From Glandiceps talaboti (lineage: Eukaryota > Hemichordata > Enteropneusta > Spengelidae): 64,000 nucleotides of DNA. Below, in pieces: positions 53,369 to 64,000 of this stretch; the stretch's first letter is position 1; each line of letters begins with the position of its first letter. Location of the stretch: assembly GCF_964340395.1 (NCBI RefSeq), contig NC_135554.1, positions 25,570,592 through 25,634,591 of the forward strand. Reading direction: 5' to 3'. The notes beneath the pieces are model-generated. The model worked only from the letters and a program-made list of their open reading frames with translations. It ran no database searches and had not been told where the DNA came from. Position numbers and translations under genes: made by a program.

Positions 53369-54649
53369 ATGTCTCTCGGGACATTGTTAAAAAGTGCATA
53401 TGCCAGTGGAGAAGAAACAGACTGTGTATTGGTTTTGAAAGATGGCAGTACATTGAGAGTGCACTCATTGGTAATGAAGCTCAACTCACAGATGATCAAA
53501 ACACAGATCGAAAAGTGGGCAAAAAATGGGACAATATACTGTAAACAATTTGACAGTGAAAAAATGAGGAAAACGATTGACAACATCTACAACGATGACC
53601 TGATACTAGATAATCAAAATGTAACAGACTACATTCAGATTGCTGATTTTTATATGATAACCACCTTAACAGAGAAATGTGAACATTTTTTAATTCATAA
53701 CATGACAGTCAAAGATAACTTTGCAATGTTGAAATATAGCGACAAATACAGCTTGACTAAACTGTGTGACCATTGCCTTAAGATGATTGACCACAATGGT
53801 GCAGTCCTGTTAGTTACTGACGTCACACTGCAAGACTTTATCAAACTGTCTGTGCCATTGGTAGTAAAAATTATACAAAGGCAATCTTTAGCTGTGTCGG
53901 AAGACACGTTGGTGGATGCATTATTCGCTTGGGTTGCAAAAAAGCAGGAATCTGAGAATCCTGAATGCAGAGACACTCCGCAAGACTTTGAAGCATTTTT
54001 ACCTCATATCCGTTTTAACAGTTTAAGTCATATATCTGTCCACAAGATAGTAGTGGAACAAATTCTATGCGCAGAAGATGCAACCATGCTAATGCAATGC
54101 TGTAGTGATCCAAATTTTAACCCAAACTTTCATACCCAAATAAGCACTCAATCACGAGATGTAGTGTCACCACATTACATTGTTGTACAACGGTTCTGTT
54201 CTGAGCATATTAACGTCAATGAGTGGAGAACAAATCAGTTTGAGGGAGACAGAATTTCCTTTCAAGTAGACAAACCAATTTATTTGTATGGTTTACATGT
54301 ATTTGGCAGTACGAACATGGCAATATCTGTTACTATTACCCTGCTCAACAGTCAGGAAAGGGTGGTCTCGCAAATCAAAGCCTCACATACAACTGGCCCA
54401 GTAGTTTGGGCTGTAATTTTCTCTCAACCACTCAGATTAAATGCAAATAGAATATACACAGTAATATTGCAGGTCAAGAACGATGTATTAACAGCCTATG
54501 GCACTCAGGGAATACATCATAGATCTATCACACTTGTAAATGGTGATAAATTCCGGGTCAATTTCCATAGTTACAGAGATAGAAATAAGCATAATGGTAC
54601 AGATGTAGAGAGAGGACAAATACCTTCACTAATTTTTTTACCCCCTTAG
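53369..54649 (+). CDS. BTB-BACK-PHR domain protein (BTBD1/2/3/6-like), 426 aa, single coding exon
   Basis: One uninterrupted frame starts MSLGTLLKSAYASGEETDC. Residues about 16-118 are a BTB/POZ domain (DCVLVLKDGS, VHSLVMKLNSQM, YIQIADFYMITTL). Residues about 120-235 are the BACK domain (DNFAMLKYSDKYSLTKLCDH, LVDALFAWVAKK, LPHIRFNSLS). Residues about 275-420 are a PHR domain (WRTNQFEGDRISFQVDKPIY, LYGLHVFGS). This order is that of the BTBD1/2/3/6 group, which bind cullin-3 and act as substrate adaptors. A splice acceptor (tgcaatttcag) lies 8 bp before the ATG, so a non-coding first exon is likely upstream. Which paralogue it is cannot be decided; the BTB sequence looks diverged. The lack of coding introns suggests an old retrocopy or intron loss. 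Confidence 0.88.
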   Translation: MSLGTLLKSAYASGEETDCVLVLKDGSTLRVHSLVMKLNSQMIKTQIEKWAKNGTIYCKQFDSEKMRKTIDNIYNDDLILDNQNVTDYIQIADFYMITTLTEKCEHFLIHNMTVKDNFAMLKYSDKYSLTKLCDHCLKMIDHNGAVLLVTDVTLQDFIKLSVPLVVKIIQRQSLAVSEDTLVDALFAWVAKKQESENPECRDTPQDFEAFLPHIRFNSLSHISVHKIVVEQILCAEDATMLMQCCSDPNFNPNFHTQISTQSRDVVSPHYIVVQRFCSEHINVNEWRTNQFEGDRISFQVDKPIYLYGLHVFGSTNMAISVTITLLNSQERVVSQIKASHTTGPVVWAVIFSQPLRLNANRIYTVILQVKNDVLTAYGTQGIHHRSITLVNGDKFRVNFHSYRDRNKHNGTDVERGQIPSLIFLPP

Positions 54650-55936
54650 TGCACAATATGTCTTCATACTTCATAGCAGGGACAATGTAATGTGAAACGT
54701 TTTGTATGAGAACCTTGGTAATGTACTACATGTTTACACTGATCTGGTGCCTTTCATATTGTGAAGTTATATGAGCTTACTTTTAAAAGATTCACCTCCT
54801 TGCTATTGATTTCCAAGTTCAGATAGCCAAGTATGGTTTATCCTTTGATCAGTCAGACAATTGCAGAAGTAATTATCAGCTTACCCCTGAGATTCAATCA
54901 TCTGCCCATTGCAAAAGTATCTTTGACAGTCATGTGCCAATTAGAAAGCTGTGCACTTCTCTGATAGTGTTCATAACAAAACAAACGCAAATCAAAATCA
55001 ATAAGCAGATTAACAAGAACTTTGATGAAGATGTTGATATAGGTATGTACACAAAGGATTTTTCATGATTTGGTAATCCAACCAGTGATATGCAAATGAG
55101 GAATAAAAGTGTGAATTTTTGCAAGTGGTTTTGGTAATGAACTTTACCGTTCAAACCTCTTGGGATGAAATTTGGTAATAATTCTAAATATGTTAGTCTG
55201 CAAATTATGAGTGTGATATACTTACATAAGTGGCCCAAGCAACCATGACAACACCCTGTGCTACAGTCAAATGACAGGCTATTGCAAATATAATGACAGG
55301 GATGGGTAGGCAGTAATCATTTTTTTAAAAATAAATATGGAAATGCCCTTAGCAAAAAGATCATCTCCAATACAACATGTATACCATGTTGTATAATGAC
55401 AATATACAACTTGAGACATCAGACCAAGGACAAACATAACCTGTGACAATTAATTAGGGAAAGTAAACAACTGAATTGGAATAATAACACTGCTCAATGT
55501 GTTGAAAGTATAGACTTGTATTAAGTCCATCATTTGATAAGAACAATTATATGGCCACCTTACATAATAATTCACTGTTCATAAACAATTTTTCAGTTCC
55601 CCAGGCATTTCATATACACCAGAAAGAGGCCATAAAACTGTTCCGAAATGCTGAGCCAAGTGTTAATCCAATCCGTTTTTTTACTTACCCTGTTTGTAAC
55701 AACTTTCGTTCCTCCATGGTTTGCTATCAGCAGTAACACCAGTGAGGGAAGGCAAATGAATAAACATTCCAAAAATGCATGCAGATATGCCTATTACCAA
55801 AACCACATACCCATAATAGAAAACTAAATTTTACTCTACACTTGTGCTATAATTGGTACTTTTATTGATAATTATGTTCTCATGCCACCATGATTAGAAA
55901 TTAAATTTTAAGAAGTTTCTGTATTTTTATTTGCAG
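54650..55936. other. BTB gene 3' flank; gap to the next gene
   Basis: It contains the likely 3' UTR of the BTB gene and AT-rich DNA. A plus-strand segment at 54961-55039 with a donor (gtatgt) is open but does not fit the phase of the next exon, so it is not called. The promoter of the next gene is not evident. Confidence 0.4.
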
Positions 55937-56518
55937 ATGTCAAACAGAAGAGAAGACTTATCTCAAGGTAATGTGTTCCTGATAAATGTAATAAACTAGC
56001 CTATTTTTTTTTAATGACTGTCTTTTCTTCTGTGCATAATAGTCTCTTAAGCTCGGATTGATGTCACCTATTTCGACCCAACTTGTTATATGTAAGGTAT
56101 CATGTGAACTTTGCAGATTGATAGTGTTTTGACCTGTTTGTTCAATGCTCTTGGAATCAAGTGGCAGACGTCTGAAAATTATTGTCCATTGCCTGTTGAA
56201 GTTTTGATGTTTGGTGGCACTGTAGAACTCTTTAGACATGATTTTAACACTGCCTAATTCAGATATTAAATACAAGCTTATGATAGTGACCATATCTCAT
56301 GTTCACAAAGATCCCTGTATGTCTTGGCTATATGGCTGCCAATTTTAAACATTATAAGTAGAAAACTGGCATACTGCACCTTTGGATCTCTAGAAGGAAT
56401 TTTAAAATGCTGTAGCAATAGAGATGGACATGCCTATTTCAGTCACATCCACTGCAATGACAGATTGTGCATGTAAATAGAAACAACAACAACAACAACA
56501 ACAACAACATAATAATAA

Positions 56519-56561
<43 letters not shown>

Positions 56562-59500
56562 CTTTATTTATACTGGATAGTTCTTTAAGTATATAAACAC
56601 TTGTCTCCCAAGAAGTCCAGTGAGGGCCATCCCTCATATGGGTTCATGAGAGAGACCCTCGGTGAAAAGTTAGCGCATTCGTTAGCCAAATGTAATGTAT
56701 GAAAAGTAACATCAACTACATACTCATACATCTTAATTTGCAGTGCAATAGTTTTATCAGCACTGATTGTTTGCCCATTACAATGTATGTATTTTTGCTC
56801 CCAGCAAATGCTTTTTAGTTCATCTGTAACTCATTTTCAATTAATTACAGATGGTAAAGATGCTTTGAAGCGCCTTCTTTGCAAAAGCTTCAAAACAAAG
56901 CAAGAAGAGGTTAATATGAAAAGAAGAAAACCAAACACTTCTGGCGTTTCGGCATTAAAGGTATGACAACAGTGATTAATGGACAACTGGATAAACATTC
57001 CCAATATTTATGTTTATAATATACCTAGTGATAATGCTGTGCCATGATTCGCTAGAATCAGTCACGTGATAGGAAAATAGAATGACTTTCCCTAGGGAAA
57101 TAGTTCCATCAACTATTACATGGTCATGTGACCACCGCGAGTTCACAGCAGGTAAAAATGGCGGCTTCTGACGATGTCGTCTGCCACCGCAAGTTCACAG
57201 CATGATGTATATTATAAAACACATATTGCCTGGCCTATATTCGGGCTATAGCACTCGTTCATTACCCCCTCGTGACTGTGAGTTACCAGAATCGCATGCT
57301 ATTTCCCTCGGCCTTTGGCCTCGGGAAATAGCATGTGATTCTGGTAACTCACAGTCCCTCGGGTGTAATAAACGGGTGCTATAACCCTCATGGCCAGGCA
57401 ATATGTGTTCAAAATATACCAAGCAACAAAACCATACCCATAGCAACAGCCAAATGATCATGTATATTGCAAAAATAACAACATGGTTGAACACGCAACT
57501 GGATAGTCATTTAGCAACTAAATGAACACCAATAGTTAGTATGGATTAGCAGGTGGATAAACAATTTTAAAATCTGTACAGTTGTGCCTCAACTACATTG
57601 GTGATATTTTTTAAATAATACTGCCTCAATAACATTAACCCTACATTGTCAAGTCATGTGGGTTTAATTTTTTGTCTTGATAGCAGATGTGGTATGTGTT
57701 CAAAAATGACATACCACATCCAAATTTACTGAAGAATGTTTTCAATCACTGTATTCAAAGTGTGTGTTTATGATATGTATTTGAAGGTGGTTGCATTTAA
57801 TATTTACAGTAAACTGCTACATGGAAAGATTGTGAACCACTAAAAAGGCGTTTAATAGAAAATGTAATTGTTTTCGTCCAAATTAGTACAACACCAAAAC
57901 AAAATATTGAAACACACAACTGATCTCTAACGCACGTCTATGCATGGGTAAAGTCCCATACTGCTAACTTTTTGTCTTGCATTTTACAAGAGATGCACTT
58001 AGATGTGATATAGCTGTCTTCAAGTAACAACAATTTTACAACACAATTAATCAAGATAACTTTATGTCAAGATAAGAACCCCATGAACAAGTGTGACATA
58101 CACAGGGTATTTTCATTTTTCATTTCTGATATGTCCACTTGCATAGCAAGTTAAAGTGCAATAGAAAACACAGCAAGTATGCATGACAACAAACTCATGG
58201 ATTTTTTTTGGAACGATAATATCAACGTTCATCAATTTCAGCAATGTTTCCTTAAATTATGCACATGTTATTTTGTACTGAAGGGACATTGCTGAACTCG
58301 CCTATATCTTATTTGTGCACATGTTGACAATAATGTTTTAGTATCACCCTGCAGTGCTTGTAAATGCTGAGTATGCACAAACAAGTGCAAGTTAAGTACA
58401 CCAGTTATATTTATTATAACTTGTCTTCCAGGAACTTCATATAAGCATGCTTATAAAAGATAGTGGTATTATAAAGAAGACCCCACCATGCCTTCCCACA
58501 GAGTGTGGGAACAAAGGTTATGTAAAACTGATGGTTGATACACAGTCCAATGCTGAGGACTGGGCAAGATTGGCAGAAGTACAGTTTGACAATGTTAGTT
58601 TAGTCCCATATAAACTAGATGAAATAGGAGAATTTGTCAAGCTGGAAAAACCAAGCGAGTTCACATATGAGAAACTGTACCAACAGCAACAAAGTAGAAG
58701 AGTAAGCAGTTGGAAATTTGCGGTATATATGTATACTGGGAAAAGTATGTTGTATTAAATGTTTTAAAATGCAATTTCTATTGATGTATACATCACAATT
58801 TTCCTGGATGAACAATTTGTGATGCCGAGTAGCAATATACTGATAAAGTTAAAGACAGCAGTTGAACCTTACTATATACATTTGATGTGCTGTATCTTTG
58901 TACACAAAATTATCCCAGATTTGTATACAGGACTTGGTCCTTGATTGTTTGTGGTGTGACTGAAAGTATAATAAGTATGTGTAAATATGCCTGAATACCT
59001 GGAATACCACTATCTGCAAGACATTTTGAAAATAACATGCAATATGCCATCCACTCAGGCTGCAAATGTTTAGCCCAAGTGAATTACAACTCTACCACCA
59101 GTTCCCAACATGGTATATTAGTTATAGACAGCTAAAACTGGCTTTGAAGTTGCTGACAAGTCTCTCCCTTATCACACTATTATGTAAATGTTTATACCTT
59201 GATACAGTGTAACAGCAGGTGACCCTGATGCAAGATGTATAGGGTCTATCAGTTTCTATTGTGTATGAGAGTAAGTCATTATCCACAGATAAAAGAACCT
59301 GATCAACCCATTGTATAAACTACATCAGAGGCACCCACAATTACTTTGTATCTGTTCAGTATTTGTATGTTTGATATTTTGACAAGGAGATTGAATTTTC
59401 AGTCACTTCAAAGGTATCATTTTAATTGTCCACTACTGAATAGGAAATGTTCTGAGCACTGCTGTATCTAAATGATTGACAGAAGAATTGTACTAATTTA

Positions 59501-62500
59501 GGTCAGTATTGCTTTAGGCAAAATATTTCAGGTGTAGTTATAGGGTATTGCACTTCCTAAACAGTAAAAGTCTCCATACTTAATTCAGAGTGCACAAATT
59601 GACTAAATATGTACATGTTTTGTGCATTATGTTATGATTGCTATTATAATATAGTGCAATTTTATTTTTTTTCCAGCAAAATTGCAGTTAAGAAATTCAT
59701 TCATACACAAGAAGAGGCAAGACAAGGTTTGTGGACATAATGATAGGGCATTTTCTTACACTTGTGACAGTTTACAATACTTTGTGTAAAAATTGAGTAA
59801 TAGCTGTGCTGCTACATTATAAATAGTGATTGCGTAATAAAAATACTTTGATTGATCATCACTCTCACAGTTTATTGTTTATTAAGTTCTGGGATTTGTC
59901 AGGGATTTTCTAGCTTTGTAATAGTCTCTTGAATCAATAATATAGATATAACCAAACTCTATTTGGTGATCATGTGACATTGAAGACAGTAATTAAGTCA
60001 TATACTTCTGCACTTTACTGTGACTCGTGATTCTACAAATTAGTTGCCACATGTATGCAAGAGTTTGCTTGAATCAAGCACACACACGCACATGCTAGAA
60101 TGTATTTGTGATGCGAAAGGTTTATCAATGTAATTGCTCTTAATTGATGTATGTGTATGAGGGCATAAATATTTCTAATCATAGCAGCTTGTGAATTCAG
60201 AGATTTACTGATACACATGTCAGCTGGTATATGTAACCAACCAAAATAAAAAACCAGGCTGTGATATAATTGCAGCTAGCAGCCACTCCAGTATTGACAC
60301 TTGGTCATGTTATCTGTTATCACTGATCAAGAGCACTGCATGGTCATCTCATTAAATACTTTTAAGTGATATAATCAAACATATTTTTAATGTATTTGTG
60401 TTTACCTTAGGATTTTGTTTTATCCTGTTGACAGCAAAATCTGACAAAGTCATTGTCAAGCCAACATGATAAAGTAAATGAAATTGTTGAGGAAGATGTT
60501 CCTGAGGATGTAGCACCTGAGCCAGAACAGGAAGAGAGTACACACGGTGATGACTCAGTGAAAACTGTAGTTATTGATGAACCTGCTGCGGCAGATGTAA
60601 TGTCCCCTATGAAGATAGGATCACCAAAGCATAGAAGGGTAAATTCTTTAATATTTTGCTGCCAAGTATTTGAATGCATGCCTGAATAGGGAAAAGCTGC
60701 ACACTAAAATTCCATGTGTTCAGCTAAATCCCAGAAGGGGGCATCAAAAAGTTACAGCTCCAATGATGTAGGCTTGGTGTTTTACTCATGTCACATTATG
60801 TTTTTGACACAAAGGTAAACACATTTGAACTTTACACTGACAGTAAGAGAGACACAATAAACACAATAGGATGATAACTAACTGATAATCAACATTTCAA
60901 CCATCCCCCACCTGTGCATGGCAGGCATGTAATTGTTTATTTTGCAATACAATTGTCTGAGGGCGTGTAATAAAATGTCATGTGTGATGAGTGATGCACC
61001 AAGCCTACATCATTATGGCTGTAAATGTCATGTCACATGAGTAAAGCACCAAGCCTACATCATTATGGCTGTAACTGTCATGTCACATGAGTAAAGCACC
61101 AAGCCTATATCATTATGGCTGTAAATGTCATGTCACATGAGTAAAGCACCAAGCCTACATCATTATGGCTGTAACTGTCATGTCACATGAGTAAAGCACC
61201 AAGCCTCATTATGGCTGTCACACAGGTCTGGTCTTGTTAAAAAAACACGATCGTGAGTTACATTTATTGATTCATATTTTGTGTTATACGTTGTTGTTAA
61301 CATTGATGTCTTTTATGATGAACTCATTATATAGTCATACGTCATACATATAATCAACCAATCAGCATGCAGCCAGGCGATAAGGCAGACGATCAAATCG
61401 ATATTTCTTGTGTGATGTAAGTTCCAGTTACAAGTTGGAATGCGCGTGCATATAAAGAGCTGAGTTCCCAGTGTATTCTACTACTTTCTTGTATTGTCAT
61501 TTCTATTACTGCTGTTTTCCGAATCCCTTTTCTCTTGTGAGTCATCCACAAACACAAAAAACAAAACTAACAATTTTTGTTTACAAATTATTTAGATTAA
61601 CTTTTTATTTTTACAAGATTTTTTGTATATTTACTTATTTTGGTGAAGTGTGGCCTATTAATCTCAATAATATCTATCATTTTTTATTTTACAGGAATCA
61701 GTAGAATTGAAACTGAGAAAGCGAAAAGAGGTAGGCAACTTTACCATCTTTCATACTATTATCATACAGAAACTATTAGTAATACTATTGCCTAGGGGAA
61801 ATAAAGGTGAATGTTATTATTAAAATGCAACCTTGTTGTCTTCAAAGTGTCTAATTATGTACTTTCAAATGACATCCCTAGCATTCATTCTGATGTACAA
61901 AATCTAAGCAAGTTAGTATTTTGATGTGTATACAAAATTAATGTAGTTTGAAGTCTGCAACATCTGTGTCACATAGAACATAGACCCAAAGTATTTTCTC
62001 TCTTTACAAATGTAGACTGAGGTCTGTAATTTCTGTAACTTATTTACACCAGTAATATTTTGATGTACAATATGATACAAATTAGTACCTACGATGCATG
62101 CAATACATGCATTTTGTTAGTGTTTATTTCCATTGTGTAGTATGTACATGTATATTAGTGCTTTCTGTGGTTCAGACAGCTAGTGAAATAAAACCAACGG
62201 TGAACGTTTATTCTGTGATAACTACTGGATGTCTGGCAACATTGTTGTCTTCAAAGCAGCTACATGCACACAAATGTCATAGACAAGGTCATGTGACCTA
62301 TCCATTATCTGATATCAATAAAAAGCCTATTACCATCACAAAACTAACATGTTTAGTATTCTGGCCCCAAACCACAATCCACGTACCTATCAAATGATGG
62401 GATATGGCCAAACAGAATAAAGTGTGACCCTCATCAAGATAGGGGATACATATCAACTGTGCAAAATAGTTTCCCAAAGAAGGTCCTTATAAGCATAGAT

Positions 62501-63586
62501 AATAGAGGGGAAGTTGTAAGCAACAAATAATGTGTGTGTCATAATCCTGTTTACTGTTGTTGTGCAAATAAAAGGACAGAGGTTACTTCAAAAGACATGG
62601 CATTGACAAAAGGAGGCTGCATCTTTCTGAAAAGCTTTGAATTCTACCTTTCAGAAAATGTCAAAATTGAAAATTCTTTCTTCTTTTTTTGGTAGGTAGC
62701 TGCAACTCGATTGGCATATTTATCACTGCCTGCTGTAAATGATAACAGACAAAATGTGTCTGTCTACTATAAGGGAAGTGTAATAGAGAGGCCGTTTCGA
62801 AGAATGGATAGCCTAAAAGTAAGTTCAGAATATTTTGAAAAATATCTGCCATATATTTATGCAGTGAGATATGCAGATTGATGTTGTCACAGCTCAGAAA
62901 GAGAAAGAAATGTATTGGCATCACAGGCCTGCTTTAGGGTAGTTTACATGGAAAACAGGGCTATCCTATACTTTTTTGTCTCTTCTGTTGCCACTTAAAG
63001 TTTGATTAAATTTATTTATTCTATGCTATATTGACATTCAGTTGTTTTTTCAGACATAATAGATTAATACACAAGCAGGCTACAGAGACATCAATGTACT
63101 CATTATGCATACAAAGTTACTTGTCATAATATTAATAGTCAACTTTTTTTCAGGATGTATTTGATTGGGTATGTAGTGAAGTAGAAGATTTGCCACCAAA
63201 TTTCTCGCTCAACTGTGGTACTGGGAAGGCAAATTGTGTTGACGGATGTCAACACACTTACAGCTGTACAACCAGTGCAGAGATAATATACATTTGCTCT
63301 CTGCCTCTGATGTTGTTTGTCAAAGAGGTGAATATCTACTTTATTCTGCTTGTGTATTTTTACACTGTATTGAAACTTTTATGAAATGTTGGTCAAGACC
63401 AAAATATTAATCAAAATGAATACATACTACTCCAATAATAATGTTGGAATATGAGAATCTGTGACTAAAACCCCTATCTGAAGTGTATAGTAACTTAGCA
63501 AAGCTTTCCTATTAACTTAGCGATCAAATATAGGAATAATATAGTTTAAAACCCTTATATATATATATACATGTATATACATAGTG

Positions 63587-63630
<44 letters not shown>

Positions 63631-63998
63631 GACTGACAGACACAGCGAGACAGACAGAGAGAGAGAGACATTGATATTCATCGACAAATGAACATTCAAA
63701 AAACTATACGCAAATATGTCTAGCAAATTGACCACACCCATAGTAACAGCCAAATGATTGCATATGTTGCTATGACAAGGTTGGATAGGCAAATGAATTC
63801 CTATATCCAGATAAGCAGGTGGGGTAAACAGTTTTTAAAACGGTACAGTTGTGCTACAATGCCATTGGCACTATTTTATATGTGTGGTTATACTGAAGGA
63901 TACTGTCTTATCAATCTTGCCTTCTTTTTCAGGAGGGAGACGAAGAACATGATGAAACCTTGACAAACTTTGATGAAGTGTTTTTTTCATTGCTGTGA
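55937..63998 (+). CDS. Unrecognised nine-exon gene, 350 aa; UBX-like segment near the C terminus
   Basis: Exons: 55937-55967, 56851-56960, 58432-58701, 59688-59726, 60435-60638, 61695-61730, 62696-62818, 63154-63327, 63933-63998; 1053 nt, in phase throughout, TGA at 63996. It starts MSNRREDLSQ directly at an acceptor, so an upstream non-coding exon is likely and in-frame coding sequence further upstream cannot be excluded. Lys/Arg-rich parts (residues 10-45, and about 138-150) look nuclear. Exon 5 gives an acidic, disordered linker. Exons 7-8 contain VSVYYKGSVIERPFRRMDSL then KDVFDWVCSEVEDLPPNFSL, a pattern like a UBX/ubiquitin fold, and a Cys-rich stretch follows. The end is acidic and hydrophobic (EVFFSLL). 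I do not recognise the family. Introns after exons 2-8 are all phase 0. For exon 4 the acceptor at 59687 was chosen because the one 11 bp earlier creates a stop. Confidence 0.7.
56484..56562 (+). repeat. (CAA)n then (TAA)n microsatellite
   Basis: Compound trinucleotide run in the first coding intron of the last gene. Confidence 0.95.
57018..57410 (-). mobile_element. Foldback transposon-like element, copy 2 (inverted, expanded)
   Basis: Inverted relative to 2327-2635: tatacctagtg, ccctagggaaatag, tggtcatgtgaccaccgcga, then the core 57219-57409 with ends acacatattgcctggcc / ggccaggcaatatgtgt. The core is about 190 bp against 114 bp in copy 1, because gcatgctatttccctcggcc is followed by its own inverted copy. 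Intronic. Confidence 0.75.
60748..60797 (-). repeat. Inverted single unit of the 61 kb minisatellite
   Basis: gatgtaggcttggtgtttta ctcatgtcac is the reverse complement of the repeat unit that follows at 60975, so the array and this unit face each other. Confidence 0.75.
60970..61220 (+). repeat. 50 bp minisatellite with 100 bp higher-order period
   Basis: About five units of catgtcacatgagtaaagca then ccaagcctacatcattatgg. Units alternate between ctgtaaatgt and ctgtaactgt, so the array grew as 100 bp dimers. The last unit lost about six bases. It lies in the intron after exon 5 of the last gene. Confidence 0.92.
63588..63665 (+). repeat. (GA)n microsatellite
   Basis: About 18 GA units, then mixed gaca/gaga, in the last intron of the last gene. 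Confidence 0.95.
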
Positions 63999-64000
63999 GG

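Noticed and set aside
54961-55039. Possible upstream exon of the last gene (donor gtatgt, Lys/Asn-rich peptide)
   Set aside because: Its phase does not join the exon at 55937 in the frame used by all later exons.
59677-59687. Earlier acceptor for exon 4 of the last gene
   Set aside because: Using it adds 11 nt and gives an immediate stop; the acceptor at 59687 keeps the frame.

Overview
This window is nuclear DNA from an animal. Genes are split into many short exons with GT-AG introns, the intergenic and intronic DNA is AT-rich, and microsatellites, minisatellites and small foldback elements are common. Gene content fits a marine invertebrate (an inference; I cannot name the taxon). No rRNA, tRNA, CRISPR array or bacterial operon was seen.

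Layout. (1) 1-9.8 kb: a repeat-rich stretch (86-93 bp tandem units, hairpins, one copy of a foldback family) and a minus-strand gene whose first exons lie at 9.5-9.75 kb. Two exons near 3.1-3.4 kb probably belong to it, and it runs off the left edge. I do not recognise it. (2) 13.37-32.47 kb, minus: a complete 26-exon family A DNA polymerase of the POLN (pol nu) type. I reconstructed it exon by exon; every junction keeps phase and gives 1051 residues. (3) 33.19-44.23 kb, plus: a complete 14-exon SCP2/SCPx gene (thiolase plus sterol-carrier domain, 529 residues, ending SKL), head to head with POLN across a 0.7 kb spacer. (4) 46.4-49.7 kb: a large nested palindrome with two 870 bp arms that look nearly identical. 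(5) 53.37-54.65 kb, plus: a BTB-BACK-PHR protein (BTBD1/2/3/6 type) with its whole coding region in one exon. (6) 55.94-64.0 kb, plus: a nine-exon, 350-residue gene of unknown function, stopping two bases before the window ends.

The genes do not form a pathway. POLN acts in DNA damage tolerance and SCPx in peroxisomal lipid metabolism; they may share a divergent promoter. The BTB-PHR protein is likely a cullin-3 substrate adaptor.

The points most worth checking are the in-frame, Arg-rich upstream extension of SCPx (possible mitochondrial targeting besides the peroxisomal SKL), the 870 bp palindrome, a PIP-box-like motif in the POLN N-terminal region, a tandem splice acceptor and a duplicated exon fragment at POLN motif A, and an excess of the GC-rich octamer GAGGGCGC.
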